This document shows, in pieces, positions 21,488 through 31,790 of a stretch of DNA of 64,000 bases (positions within the stretch are counted from its first letter, which is position 1; each line of letters starts with the position of its first letter). Source of the stretch: Lasiosphaeria ovina (Eukaryota; Ascomycota; Sordariomycetes; Sordariales; Lasiosphaeriaceae); contig JAULSN010000013.1 in assembly GCA_033439765.1 (NCBI GenBank), forward strand, positions 372,001 to 436,000. Direction: 5' to 3'. The notes below the pieces were generated by a model. The model was given only the letters and a program-made list of their open reading frames with translations. It was not told where the DNA came from and ran no database searches. The translations under genes were made by a program, and so were the position numbers.

Positions 21488-22549
21488 TGTCTTGATGGTT
21501 TCAACTTTTATTACAAATGTATAGAAACCTGGCGCTGAGCTAGGCCGGATAGTTTGGTGCGAGCTGAACACCAAGTTGGGGACGCAAAAATTGTCGGGGT
21601 GTCGCTGTTGCGCAGAGATTTAGGCAACCGTGGGCCAAATGGAAGGCTATTTCGGAGAATTTTTGACCCGACCGAGAACGCAGCGTTGTGTTACGCCCAT
21701 CTTTGGAGGCCTCAAAAAGTGAGGCGAACCGACAAGCCTCAGTCAGGCCAATCGCTTATCTGGCGAATCAAGAACAATAGGATTCTCAGCCGCTAAGACG
21801 CTCCCATCTCCCCCTTTCCTTCCTCCACCGCACCTCGACATCCTGGTCTGGCGACATAGCAATGAAACTAGCAAACCGACGATCGTCCTGCGGCGGCCTT
21901 TCCGACTTACTCCCATCAGGCATGGTCCACTCCATAAACTCAATGTCAAACTTTGTAACAAGAACATGCAATGGCGAGCAGGATTTCCTTCTTTGCAAAG
22001 TGGCGGCTAGGACCACCAGATCCACAGTCCAGCCCTTCACCTATATATAGCACCTTTCCTACCCTCTGCAGTCTTCCATTCTGTAGAGCGAATACACATC
22101 GCTTTCCTGCTCACAGCCTTGCCTTCGGGCTGAATACAGTCCCTGTCAAAAAATATGTGTGCATAGGCCACTCCAACAGCATGTAACACCTCCCTGTGAC
22201 ATCCCTCTCGCTATGGGCTGCGGTACTAAACACTTTATGGGGTTTAGTGCAATCTAATATTGCATAACTGACAGCAGACAGGGCACCTGCACGAGTCTAG
22301 ACTCTAGCCGTCGGAGGCAAGGCTCTGCTATTTAGGTCTCCCTTTTCCCGTGGGGCTCTCGTTGTCTCTGGCATCACTGTCTCCCACTTTCTTCCAGTCA
22401 AAGACATCACTCCAATCCTCCCATACGAAGAGAATTGGTACCAAGGCACCCCACCGCACCGAGCTTGACATCCACCAAGATGGAGAAACATCCAGGTATT
22501 GGCCCCCCTCAGCGCTCTTTACTCTTGGGATCCGTGTTTTGAAACCTGG
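21488..22549. other. Intergenic stretch
   Basis: It contains the presumed promoter of the leftward RfeG-like gene. An 84-codon frame on the minus strand (22040-21786) has no domain or other support and is not called. Confidence 0.4.
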
Positions 22550-22960
22550 TGTTAACATTGGGCCTCTGGGACAGCAGACCCCCGGGCATTTTCTACCTCC
22601 CCGCCGTACTAGCAACCCGGCACGCCATTCGGACATCCGCCAGCACAACCATCACCAGGTTACGCGGCGCCAAGTTACGCGGCGCCTCAGCAACAACAAG
22701 TCCATCGGCCTCGAGTGGTGTACCATGCGGTGGCCCCAGGCCATTACCCCCCTAGTGCTCCAGCAGCGGGAGCACCGCCCCAGGGCTTTGTCATGGCTCA
22801 GCCACAACAAAAATCAGGGCTCCCAGATAGTACGCCGCTTGCTGCCCTGAACATGGGGCCCGCCCCGGTCGATTGCCCGGCATGCGGCTAGCGCGCAATG
22901 ACCGCCATCGCCTACGAGGCCGGCGGCACCACATAGCAAGTCTCCCTCGTCTTCTTTTTT
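22550..22960 (+). pseudogene. LITAF-domain protein relic with three TAG stops
   Basis: One frame encodes a Pro/Gln/Tyr-rich leader (SPGYAAPSYAAPQQQQ, YPPSAPAAGAPPQGF) and then GPAPVDCPACG, followed by MTAIAYEAGGTT, the first zinc-binding half of a LITAF (PIG7-like) domain. TAG codons in that same frame at 22610-22612, 22889-22891 and 22934-22936 interrupt it, each at a place where Gln (CAG) would fit. The hydrophobic middle and second CxxC of LITAF are not visible beyond about 22960, so the gene is also truncated. LITAF proteins sit on endosomal or plasma membranes in eukaryotes. Confidence 0.65.
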
Positions 22961-23110
22961 TTCATATTCCAGTTTGTCGGATAATATGTCAGGGAGACTC
23001 TGGTAATAATGTACCACATATTTCAAGTACAACCCGGAGGGGCACCTACATGTAAGTACACATGTATGTACATGCGGATAACTAGGATAAACAAATAATA
23101 TTTCTCCCAA

Positions 23111-24769
23111 TCAGATTCGTGACACCAACGAATCCCCAGTGCCCGTGACATTCAACATGCTCAACCGCACGCTACTTGCATTGCTGTCCTCCTTCCCCAG
23201 CGGCACCCGTCGCCCATCATCCCCAGTCGCCCGGCTGTCCGTCCTAAACTCGCGACCACGCACCTTGGCCAGTATCTCGTCAATAGTCGCGTCCCCGCCA
23301 CCTCGGCCGCTCACATCCCGCAGGACAGGCGCGCCAAACCCCGAGGCAATCTCCAGCGGGCTCAGCGTGACGTGTCTGCCCAGCAGCCAGAAGTCCCACA
23401 TCAGGGCCGCGACGAGGACCAGCCCGCACGCCATGGCAGCCAGCGCACCGGCTAGGTACCGCGAGTCGGCCTGGAACACTGCCGTGGGCACCGTCCGCCG
23501 AGCCGTGAAATTCTGCGCTTCAGAGACATCGCTCCCCGCGTGCAGCGCGCACCGGAACATGAAGTCGTACATGGACGCCAGCACGTACTCGGTTGGGCGG
23601 GACCACTGGAGGCGGCACCGCTCGTTCCGGGGGAGGGCGTCGGGCGAGACAAGAAAGATGTCGGCGAGCGCGCCTGGTCCGCGGTAGCTGGACATGCTCA
23701 TCACCGGGCTGAAGGTCTTGGTGGCGTTGTCGGTGAGTCGGGTGATGGCGAACTCCGCCAGGCTGACTAGTGGGCCGGCCCCTGAGCCGGAGGGCGCGCT
23801 GGGTGCGTCTCCTGGGGATGTGTACGATGATATGACGGGCATGGTCGTGAGCTCGTCTCGTCGTAGTGAGATGGTTGAGTTGTGGATGGTGATGGGGTAC
23901 TCGGCGGTCGCGGCGATGAGGTCGCATGTTTCGACTTGGATGATGGACATGCAGTTGCTGTCGACGTCCGAGACGTACTTGGATGTCAAGCGCAGAGTGG
24001 CGTTGTCGTTGATGGCTGTGTCGACCAAGAAGACGGTCGCGTTGTTGGTCGTCTCGGTGTCCAGCTGCAGAGTCTGCTGCGTGGTCCAGCATTGGTAGCT
24101 GAAGCCCGCGCCCTGGACGTGGCCATAGCATGTGCTGTCGGCACAGGTATCCCCCCCTTCGACATTTGTGACCATAAGCTCGTTGCGCCACCACTGCTGG
24201 ATCTCGAAAAGACCGTGCTTGAACCCGGCAAGTTGCCCGTCGTAGACGTCGCCGAACCATCCATCAGGAATACGGCTGGCCAGGTCGAGTGACAGCGGCT
24301 CGAAACTGACACGGTCTTGGGTGGTCTGGTATGTTGACCGTTGCAGGAGGGGCGTGGCTGCAAACTGCATCACGTAAGAGAGCGATGCTAGCAGTGCGAC
24401 GGCTCTGGCCTTGGAGCCGGCGCGGAGAGCGGGGAAGAGGTTGAACCCGCGGCCGTGATTCCAGATGTAGTGGAGCTGGGAGAGCCGGATTCCGCTGGAA
24501 GCACCACACCAGAAGCGGACGGCGATGCCCGCTCCCAGAGCAGCGCTGGATGCGATGCTACACGCGAGGGAGAACACGGCGACAAAGACGGCGGGTGGGA
24601 TGGTCCAGGACGTAACGACTTGGTCGTGTGAGACCGAGACCACAACAGCAGAGGCCACCATACATGCCACCATGCCGATCAGGGATGTGAGACCGAGCCA
24701 TGGCGCTCTCTGGATGCAGGACCTGGTGGGCATCTTGTCCCGTTGGAGATGATTGCGCAACTGTATCAA
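23111..24769 (-). CDS. Polytopic membrane protein with large glycosylated loop (DUF3176-associated type)
   Basis: 552 aa, intronless. Hydrophobic segments lie at about residues 28-47 (GLTSLIGMVACMVASAVVV), 57-85, 120-140 and 445-468 (LAGALAAMACGLVLVAALM). Between the third and fourth is a loop of about 300 residues with paired Cys (DTCADSTCYG, SNCMSI, ETCDLI) and several N-x-S/T sites, as expected for an extracytoplasmic domain. WTIPPAVFVAVFSLAC and RLSQLHYIWNHGRG, then TPLLQRSTYQ, match the layout of a broad family of uncharacterised ascomycete membrane proteins near DUF3176 (from memory). Function is unknown. The start could instead be the Met at 24733. Confidence 0.75.
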   Translation of the reverse strand: MIQLRNHLQRDKMPTRSCIQRAPWLGLTSLIGMVACMVASAVVVSVSHDQVVTSWTIPPAVFVAVFSLACSIASSAALGAGIAVRFWCGASSGIRLSQLHYIWNHGRGFNLFPALRAGSKARAVALLASLSYVMQFAATPLLQRSTYQTTQDRVSFEPLSLDLASRIPDGWFGDVYDGQLAGFKHGLFEIQQWWRNELMVTNVEGGDTCADSTCYGHVQGAGFSYQCWTTQQTLQLDTETTNNATVFLVDTAINDNATLRLTSKYVSDVDSNCMSIIQVETCDLIAATAEYPITIHNSTISLRRDELTTMPVISSYTSPGDAPSAPSGSGAGPLVSLAEFAITRLTDNATKTFSPVMSMSSYRGPGALADIFLVSPDALPRNERCRLQWSRPTEYVLASMYDFMFRCALHAGSDVSEAQNFTARRTVPTAVFQADSRYLAGALAAMACGLVLVAALMWDFWLLGRHVTLSPLEIASGFGAPVLRDVSGRGGGDATIDEILAKVRGREFRTDSRATGDDGRRVPLGKEDSNASSVRLSMLNVTGTGDSLVSRI

Positions 24770-25779
24770 CTAATAAGTCTGTCACGATAAGTAAAACTTC
24801 TGTGCAACTGTCGACGGTCCCAAATACACACTGTGGTATACTCTTGCGTATTTTTGGTCTTTTTCGACGGGACTCGCAAAGTTTATTATGAGCTGTGATC
24901 CGCGGCTTGCCGGACTCTCTAGTTCTGTACTACCACGGCGACGGATAAATGTGCTTGCTTCTGGATGTGGTTATATGTTCAGTCAGTTTAACATCCTTCC
25001 GCTACCCTGCAGTTCGAGATTGGCAGTCATACGATGTAGTCAATAATAGCCGGCACAATGTGACACTGACCAACCTCCCCGTATGCCGGGGAATCGAGAC
25101 AAAATGGCACCAAGAACGTAACGACATCCGAAGGTATGTTAGCTGCCACCCAACCATCCCCAGGCACCCAAAAGCTGTCAGCCCTTTTCTGTCGATTTAT
25201 TTATTTCCATACTACGTGGTGTTACATCTTCCAAGCGGCGCAGCCACAACAGCTAGGTAGGGTGTTGGCCTCCTGGCTAACAGTTGCAACGCTGAGGGCT
25301 CTACCTCAGCAGTTCTCCAGTGTCGGACATGTCAGCCGCACGCAGACCACCCTGTCGGTGGCAATCCTCCTCTCCCTAGCGTCGGGAATCCATAGGGCAG
25401 AAACAATCCATTCGATATCACATTCGCAGTAACCTTCCTCATCGAGGCGAAATTTGAGATTTCAACTGAAAACAAGTATCCGAGCGCATGCCAATAATTC
25501 CCACCCGTCTCATGTTGCTCCGGAAGCTCCGCGTATACTGGCCAAGCACGACAAGGAGCGCCAAAAGTGTTATTAGAGTTATGATCACCGAAAAAAGCAT
25601 ACTTTCTAATTCAGCTATGTGAACTCGCACACATAAATTTCGTCCACTGCACTTACAATAAGTATATGAAGACGTCTCAATGTTCCAGGCGTAAGCTGAG
25701 GCAGGACATCTTGTTATCATTTCCCAGCTCAAAAGAACCTTCGTCCCAATCAGGTGAATACCGAGCGTTTGTTATAACC
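24770..25779. other. Intergenic stretch
   Basis: No gene is supported. Near 25440-25480 a short run (GAGGCGAAATTTGAGATTTC) resembles sequence near 27415-27440 in the 3' flank of the second secreted gene, suggesting the tandem duplication unit may begin here. Confidence 0.4.
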
Positions 25780-26211
25780 ATGCACCTCTTCAGTCTCTCA
25801 GTTGTTGCAATCTTGCTGGTTGTCCCCCGTGCACTCGCTGACAGCAGCAGCGCCACGTTGACATCCTCTCTACCTGTACCCGCCTACAATTGCACAGCAG
25901 GGAATGCAGTAAAGTAGCCCCCAGTCGTTCAGTTCAGCAGTGAGGGACCCCTGGAGTTAATGGCATAGCCCTCTTATAGGGAGACCAATTTGTTTGCCAG
26001 AGGTGGTACGAAGCCTGCATGTGCGACTGCACTCAAGTCGTAAGTCTCTCTCACCCAACTTTTTTGACTTTTTCTTAGTGACCTTGTGGCTGATGGATGT
26101 GTGCTACTTTCAAAGAAACCTGTGAACTGCAAGCGGTGGGGGAAGGGTCCTGATCCTGTTTCCAGCGGTATTCCAGGAAGCGGAGGAGGCTGCGTGCCAG
26201 TTTGCAAATAG
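25780..26211 (+). CDS. Small secreted cysteine-rich protein, copy A
   Basis: Three exons, 25780-25908, 25980-26039 and 26116-26211, all joined in phase 0, give 94 aa. Introns are 71 and 76 nt (GTAAAG and GTAAGT donors; TATAG and AAAG acceptors). A 20-residue signal peptide ends in ALA/D. The mature part contains CQRWYEACMCDC and NCKRWGK, and ends GGCVPVCK. The exon layout and the W-Y-E-x-C-M core are the same as in the neighbour at 26661. The protein would be exported and disulphide-bonded, a profile common to fungal effector candidates and antimicrobial secreted proteins; no named family is recognised. The 3' flank is duplicated too. Confidence 0.75.
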
Positions 26212-26224
26212 TGGTGCCCCTGGC

Positions 26225-26490
26225 AGTTTGTACGCTACCAGCATTTGGCATTAACTGTCCGAATTGCATGCCCACCAGATGTTTGACAACTGGTCGTGGT
26301 GACCGAATTCGCGTCAATGTTTTGGGGGCCACTGAATGACGCCTTATTCTTCAGTGTTGTTTATTCCCGGCGTCTGCCTTATCGCGGCTAATCTTGGGAT
26401 CTCGGTATTTTGGTAATTACCACACCCTCCATCTCCTATTTCTCTACACGCTCCGTGCATGTTAGAACGCGCAAGGCGAAAAGAGGAGCT
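26225..26490 (+). repeat. Duplicated 3' flank, copy 1 (second copy about 27270-27500)
   Basis: Matching landmarks occur in the same order in both flanks: TTGGGGGCCA (26321 region and about 27350), GGTAATTACCACACCCTCCA against GGTAATTACTACACCCTCAA (about 26410 and 27438), and CTCCGTGCATGT against TCTGTGCATGT. The duplication therefore includes the gene and at least about 450 nt of downstream sequence. Confidence 0.65.
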
Positions 26491-26660
26491 GAAAATTTGA
26501 ATTATCTTTGATGAAGGCAGATTTTTGTTTGTCAGCTGTACTGCATCGTCTGCAGGCATCTCCTCAAAATGTTCCCAGTGTATAAAGTAATCCAATCCTT
26601 GTGCCGGGTCTAAGTTCAATGCCAATCAGTGCATTCCCACCAATTCCTTGTTTGCCAATC

Positions 26661-27065
26661 ATGAAACTCCTCGGCTGTTCATTCATGACCATCTTGTTCG
26701 CTGGCACCCACGCACTTGCTGACTTGACATCGGCATCCTTTCTGCCCATGTCCACAGGAAGCACTAGTATGTGCACCTGCAACTGCCCGTCTGCGCCACA
26801 TTTCGTCGTAAGTACTAGTTAGTTTGTTATTGTGACATTCTATAACTGATGTGTTTCCCCTTTAGGATAGGAATATGAATTGCCAGAGCTGGTACGAGCG
26901 GTGCATGATCGACTGCAATTCCAACAAAGATCCAGTAAGTCTGTCTGTCATAATGAAACCACACTAGCTGGTGGCTGATCGGTGCTATTCTCAAAGAATG
27001 TCGGCGGCTGTAAAAAGTGGGGTTTCGATAGTGGAATAGGTTGCAATCGGATGTGTATCCCATGA
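26661..27065 (+). CDS. Small secreted cysteine-rich protein, copy B
   Basis: Three exons, 26661-26807, 26866-26934 and 26997-27065, again joined in phase 0 and again giving 94 aa. Introns are 58 and 62 nt with GTAAGT donors, a TATAACTGA branch-like site in the first, and TTTAG and AAAG acceptors. The signal peptide of 20 residues ends in ALA/D. The mature part starts with a Ser/Thr-rich stretch, then MCTCNC, CQSWYERCMIDC, GGCKKWGF and GCNRMCIP: nine cysteines. Compared with copy A, the W-Y-E-x-C-M core, the K-W-G motif and all splice positions are kept while most other residues differ, which suggests fast divergence after duplication. Role unknown; effector-like by profile. Confidence 0.78.
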
Positions 27066-28053
27066 TCCGGTTCCTATGTTCCACTGCAAGAAAGAGCCAG
27101 AAGTGCATTCCCACCAATGTGCTTACCATCCGGACGTGTTTGGTACTGGTCAAACTGGCATCGATTGAGGTCATTCAAAAACGTCCATCGTTTGATGTCG
27201 GTTATTGTTTATTGTTGTTGTCAGGCAGTAACGATGTTCATTAATAAACCTATATCATAGGCCTCAGCTGCCCGAAGTTCGTTTCACCCAGTGTGTTCAT
27301 TATCTGGAAATTTTTGGCACTGATCATGGTAATTAAATTCGTATACATGCTTGGGGGCCATTTACAAGGTAATCTATATTGCTTTCACTCTTCTAGTATC
27401 TGGCAAATCAAAGCTGGTTTTGAGATTTCAACGTGCCGGTAATTACTACACCCTCAATCTCGTATTGATCTGCAAGGTCTGTGCATGTCAATATAAGAGA
27501 GAGAGTTAAAGATAAGAGTTATATCTTGTTTAATAAAGGCGGATTTTTTTACATTCAGTTGTGTCAAAGAGCCTTGAGTTAGTGCCAGTACAGACATCTC
27601 ATCCTTTGTATCAACGAACAGATACTGTTCCTAGCCAGACAATTCAATGCGCTATCAACCTAGATCACGTGCAACATCAGGCGATGTACATGTAGATCAA
27701 TCCCAATCGAACAAGACCAAGTGAATGCAATTCACATTGCTCTTTGATCTCCTTCAAGATTGAACGTCATATAGGGAACTATCTGTCTCCTTTGTCAAGC
27801 GAGATCTAGTTTGCCTGCTTAGTAATTACACCACGAAGGCTTTTTGTCGTACCGTCTTTTGTCTTCGCTCTGGTGTTTCACCACGTGATCTAGTGTATTG
27901 TGTTACCTGAGGTCCCTATTTGATGCGCCGCCTTTTGAGATCACTTTTTGTTTTCTTCTTTTTTGTGCGCCACTCCTCAATCGCCCATCGCCAACACCTA
28001 AATCCCATTCTTGCCTTTCTAACCTGCACATAAAGAATTCGGATTCTTTCATC
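27066..28053. other. Intergenic stretch including duplicated 3' flank copy 2
   Basis: About 27270-27500 is the second copy of the flank described at 26225. The remainder to 28053 is AT-rich and would include the promoter of the next gene. No further gene is seen. Confidence 0.45.
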
Positions 28054-29317
28054 ATGGTGAGTCTTTGCCAGTCTTGCCTGATCCATCTTAGGTCATGCGT
28101 CTTTATCCCTTGTGTATGTCCAAAGACGCGGCGGCCGGAACTAACACACGCAGATTCCCCCAGGCGATCCTCAGCTGCCACAGCGGCTAGATAAAATCAT
28201 GGCGACCCTCCACTCCTGCCTTGCATCCGAATTCGACGTCCAGGACTACCACTTCCTCGTTGATCCTATCGATCACCATCACATCACCTGCGACGGCTTT
28301 CCACAGCGAGATCATCTCAACGAGGCTTTTCCTGGCAGTAAAATCGACATTGTAAGTTCAGATGTCGCACTCGCAATGTAGTGATAATTACATACTAATG
28401 CTTTGGGGGTTACATAGCACTTCAATCCCACCACCGGTGAAATGTCCGTCTCCACCTTGGGCGCTGCGCTCCAAGTTGAGCTTATGTACTTGCTTCTCGG
28501 GAAATTTCGCGTCGTTATTGCCGCCCATCCTCAGATAGCGGATACCGAAGTCATTCCGTTTCTGCCGACGGGCGATACTATCGCAGCCAAAGTGCCCCAC
28601 CCCCTGGTTTCCTTGTATCAATCAGCCCGTGATGTTACACCTTCTATTGTCATCAACACCAGCATCTTCGCCGGAAATCGAGGCAACAAGGGGGGCAAAA
28701 ATACGATGTCTAAGAGCGCTCCCGCCCACGTTATGACACGTTATCCCGGCCTCCAGACCATGGTCCGTCTTGATCTCGGCGGTCTGACCGTGGAGTGCGT
28801 GGATAGAGAGCATCTCGAGCGGCGCGTACAGCGCATTGCCGACCTTTCTTCGGTCCTCACTTGGACACGCGACGAACACGGCAACATCATCGGCACCAGC
28901 GAGAGTCTCTCCAAGGAGGACGGCGAGCTCCGTCTGCGTCTCAGCGGCAATGGCAGCAACGTTCCCGGTCAAGGTGTTGAGGTTGCTGTCAAGTACAGCG
29001 AGATCTTGGATGCGATCCGTTTGGGGGGTAAAGCTGGACGTCTTGGCGGCGTCCCCCAAGACAACAACTCCATTACCCTACAATCCTCCGTGGTCCCCTT
29101 TCCGTCCTTCCGCCGCCACATTTTCGCCTCTCATTTCAACGCGAATATCGTAGGCCGTGCTGGTCGGCTGCTTAGTCTCGGTGGCACGGCCACTGCCGCC
29201 ACTACCGTGTTGGGCGGTGCCCGTATGTTTCGCCCCCTCCCACATGCCACGAACCGGGCGAGAGCTGTAGTCTCTCCATGGAGCCGGATCTTGGCGCGGC
29301 TTCCTCGCAAGCTTTAA
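28054..29317 (+). CDS. Unrecognised three-exon protein
   Basis: Exons 28054-28056 (only the ATG), 28154-28351 and 28418-29317 join in phase 0 to encode about 366 aa. Intron 1 (97 nt) has a GTGAGT donor directly after ATG and a GGAACTAACACACGCAG end; intron 2 (66 nt) has GTAAGT and a CATACTAATG branch. Without intron 1 the next in-frame Met would be 28199. The sequence has no signal peptide and no membrane segment; PHPLVSLYQSARDVTPSIVINTSIFAG and TWTRDEHGNIIGTSESL are its most ordered-looking parts, and the C-terminus is basic (ARLPRKL). I do not recognise a family. Codon use is GC-rich, unlike the AT-rich relic sequence that follows. Confidence 0.65.
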
Positions 29318-30023
29318 GCGTTGCGCGGGAAAGGGAGAAGGAGAAAGGGGAAAGGGGGTGAAAGACGGCGAATTCGTGCGCTGTCTAGATGGGAAGAGGG
29401 GTATTTGATTTGCATTTCAGCAGAAGGAAGGTCTCTAGGTTTGCACGGCAGAATAGACATGCTTTGAGTGGAGAAGAGGAATCTTAGACAGGGAGAGGGA
29501 AAGCGGTCTTGAGTCACCACATCTTTTTAAAAAGGAGTAGTACAGATAGCCAGTAAAACCGAATGAGGCTTTCTTTAATCACAAGGGTTTACATCATGTG
29601 TGATTTAAAGAGGCGTTGAGATGCTTGTGGGTCTGGGGGCCCTACATAATACGCGCATCACGAATAGCCCGCGAGATAATTCGGAGAAAAAAGCTACGAA
29701 CGGGGAATACGCCAATAGACCGAGGCTAGATAGTAACGAGCCTGGCTCGCTCTAAGATCTCGAGGCAGGCTTTAACTCGGAATTCGTCTCCGTCTTCGAC
29801 TCCACGTCTAAATTTACCAGACTAGAGCGTAGCCACTGTAATATTGTCCGAGGTACTACCGGCAATGAGGAAGGCGTCGTGGGCCGTCAACGTACAAGGA
29901 GGAAGAGGCGAGATAGAACGGCCTCTAGCTCGCTACAGGACCTATCCCCTTTCATTACTTTTATAGCAAATGATATTAGATCAAGGCGGACATAGAGAAT
30001 TTTACCAGATCTAACAAGTTCAC
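29318..30023. other. Relic sequence without a gene
   Basis: A short A/G-rich run follows the gene end (29330-29360). From about 29560 the sequence is rich in TAG/TAA in all frames, as decayed repeats are. It leads into the chromodomain fragment and is probably part of the same old element. Confidence 0.4.
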
Positions 30024-30158
30024 GACGTTGAGAAGTCGAAATGCTCTGTCGAGTGGGTGGGCTATGAGAACCGAACCTGGGAACCCAAGTATACCATCCC
30101 GCGTCGTCTTATTGAGAAAGCCGTAAAGCGTAATCGTGACCCTGGCATTGGGCCGTAG
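30024..30158 (+). pseudogene. Chromodomain fragment of a decayed retroelement
   Basis: A 44-codon frame ending at TAG 30156-30158 reads DVEKSKCSVEWVGYENRTWEP, then IPRRLIEKAVKR. Residues CSVEWVGYENRTWEP match the chromodomain pattern (V.W.GY....TWEP), usually found at the C-terminus of gypsy-type Pol proteins in fungi, where it targets integration to heterochromatin. The frame is closed by a TAA shortly upstream and no integrase is recognisable, so this is only a relic. Confidence 0.5.
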
Positions 30159-30429
30159 CAAGTCCATGTAATTAGCCAGCGTCACTAGGGGTGGAGGGAA
30201 GATCTTCTTTCCCCTTCCTCTCTTTTCCCTCTACCTGCTATTCGACATTCTAGGATTGATAGCGTAGCTCACAAAAAAGCGGCTACTGGCTGGCTTAGCT
30301 TGTCTCCGCTTGAGTCTCCTCCGCCACTCTGACTGGCATGCGGAAATGCCTCGCCAGACTCCAGCGCTTGTTCCTATGCCCTGACCTAGCACGCTCATGT
30401 CTGGTCGAGGGCTGTTGGGGGAAAATCGT

Positions 30430-31790
30430 AGGTGGCTGCGTGCTGTTGAGGCTCTTGACGTGGCCAAGCAGGAACTCGACCTGACGGACGGCGGCGGCTG
30501 GTTGCCGCAAGGGAATCTGTGCGTTGTTGCGAACTTCTGTTAGTGTTTTTCTCACGTGTAGAAATACTAGGCACGCTATTAGGGGCGTCGTGGGGCAAGG
30601 GCAGTCTAGATAAATAGAGAGAGCACTAACTTAACAATCTGACAAGCCCACGCTCCGTCCCAGGAACACCGGCGCCAGCCACACGACCAGGGCCGTATCC
30701 AGCGTAGTGGTAGGGAACGAACAGAGGATCTCGGGGCGCCGTCTGCAACCCTAGCATTTCGCCCCAGGTCATATTCTGGATGGCGAGCAAGATGCCGCTG
30801 GCCAGAAGAACGAGGTACTGCGCGCCGTGAGTAATGATGACGCTCTTAGTGCGGTCGGTGACGCTGGAGATAGCGCGCACAACCGACGAGCCAGACGTGT
30901 TGTCGTTATCGTCGGCAGACACGGGTCCGCCGCAGGTGGCCCATTCGGCGTCGAGCGGAGCATGCATCGACGATTCCAACCCCAGCGGGTCGTATGGCAT
31001 AGGCGGCGGCTGGGCGAGCTGGCACATGTTGAAAGTCGGGTTGATCTCGAATATGGCCCTGGCCGCCGTCTGGTTGAGTGAGAGTACGTTACTCTAGTAG
31101 TCCATCGACAAGAATGGGGCCTTGATGAGGACGGTGAGGTCGGCAATGATAAGATTGGCCGCCTAGCACGCCTCGGACGTCGTAATAGCTGGGGGTTGTG
31201 TGTTGTTGGCGTCGAGGAAGTTGGTGGCAATATAAGGACAGTACATGCCGCTGTCTCCACGTTAGCACACAGGGCTACCTGCCGCGAGGCAAGCAGCTTC
31301 TTGGGTGAAGCCAACACGTACGACTCGCTAGTAATGTACACTTTGTGGCCCTGAATCCCGGGGGTATCGATGAAGTTCTTCCAGAAGGCCATCAATCGCT
31401 TGGCGATGTCGTCCTCTTTCTTCGCTGTGACGTTGCCAGTAGAGAACCCGGTCCCCATGGGCTGTTGGACCCAAACTACATTCGTCAATTGGTGCCAACT
31501 CCATGTGTTGCGGACAGGTGTGTCGGCTCCCGGCTGGGACTCGACCGGATAACGGCCTTAGTGTCGACCAATGTCGAGCAGGCACCTGGTATTGAAGGCG
31601 GGGGCGGCGGAAATGGCGTCGGACAGGAACGCGAAGAAGGTAAAAACTGCGCGAATCAATGCCCAGACGAGTTCCCACTTGAAGCAACGATCTCGATTTT
31701 ACCAGCGCGGCATCATTTAAATAAGCACCTAGACTTGGGTGGTTATATTCCACGCCCGCGAGATCTTTCTCTGCCAAGAGGGCTAGTTAG
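30430..31790 (-). pseudogene. Serine carboxypeptidase (S10) relic
   Basis: Leftward blocks in the expected S10 order: HQLTNVVWVQQPMGTGFSTG, FWKNFIDTPGIQGHKVYITSESY (the canonical GESYAG elbow, here S-E-S-Y and split by a candidate intron with a GTGTTGG donor), GMYCPYIATNFLDANN, then NMTWGEMLGLQ, DPLFVPYHYAGYGPGRVAGAGV, TERGL and VRQVEFLLGHVKSL. The frame changes several times, an in-frame TAG lies near 31099, and the N-terminal NGGPGCSS block is not found. The catalytic Asp position reads HGAQYL (Tyr), and the SGH..P segment with the catalytic His is missing. The gene cannot make an active peptidase. Confidence 0.65.

Noticed and set aside
21786..22040. 84-codon minus-strand frame
   Set aside because: Mildly coding-like, but no family, no splice context and no second line of evidence.
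22350..22850. 166-codon plus-strand frame over the LITAF relic
   Set aside because: It is a different frame from the one carrying the Pro/Gln leader and the zinc site.
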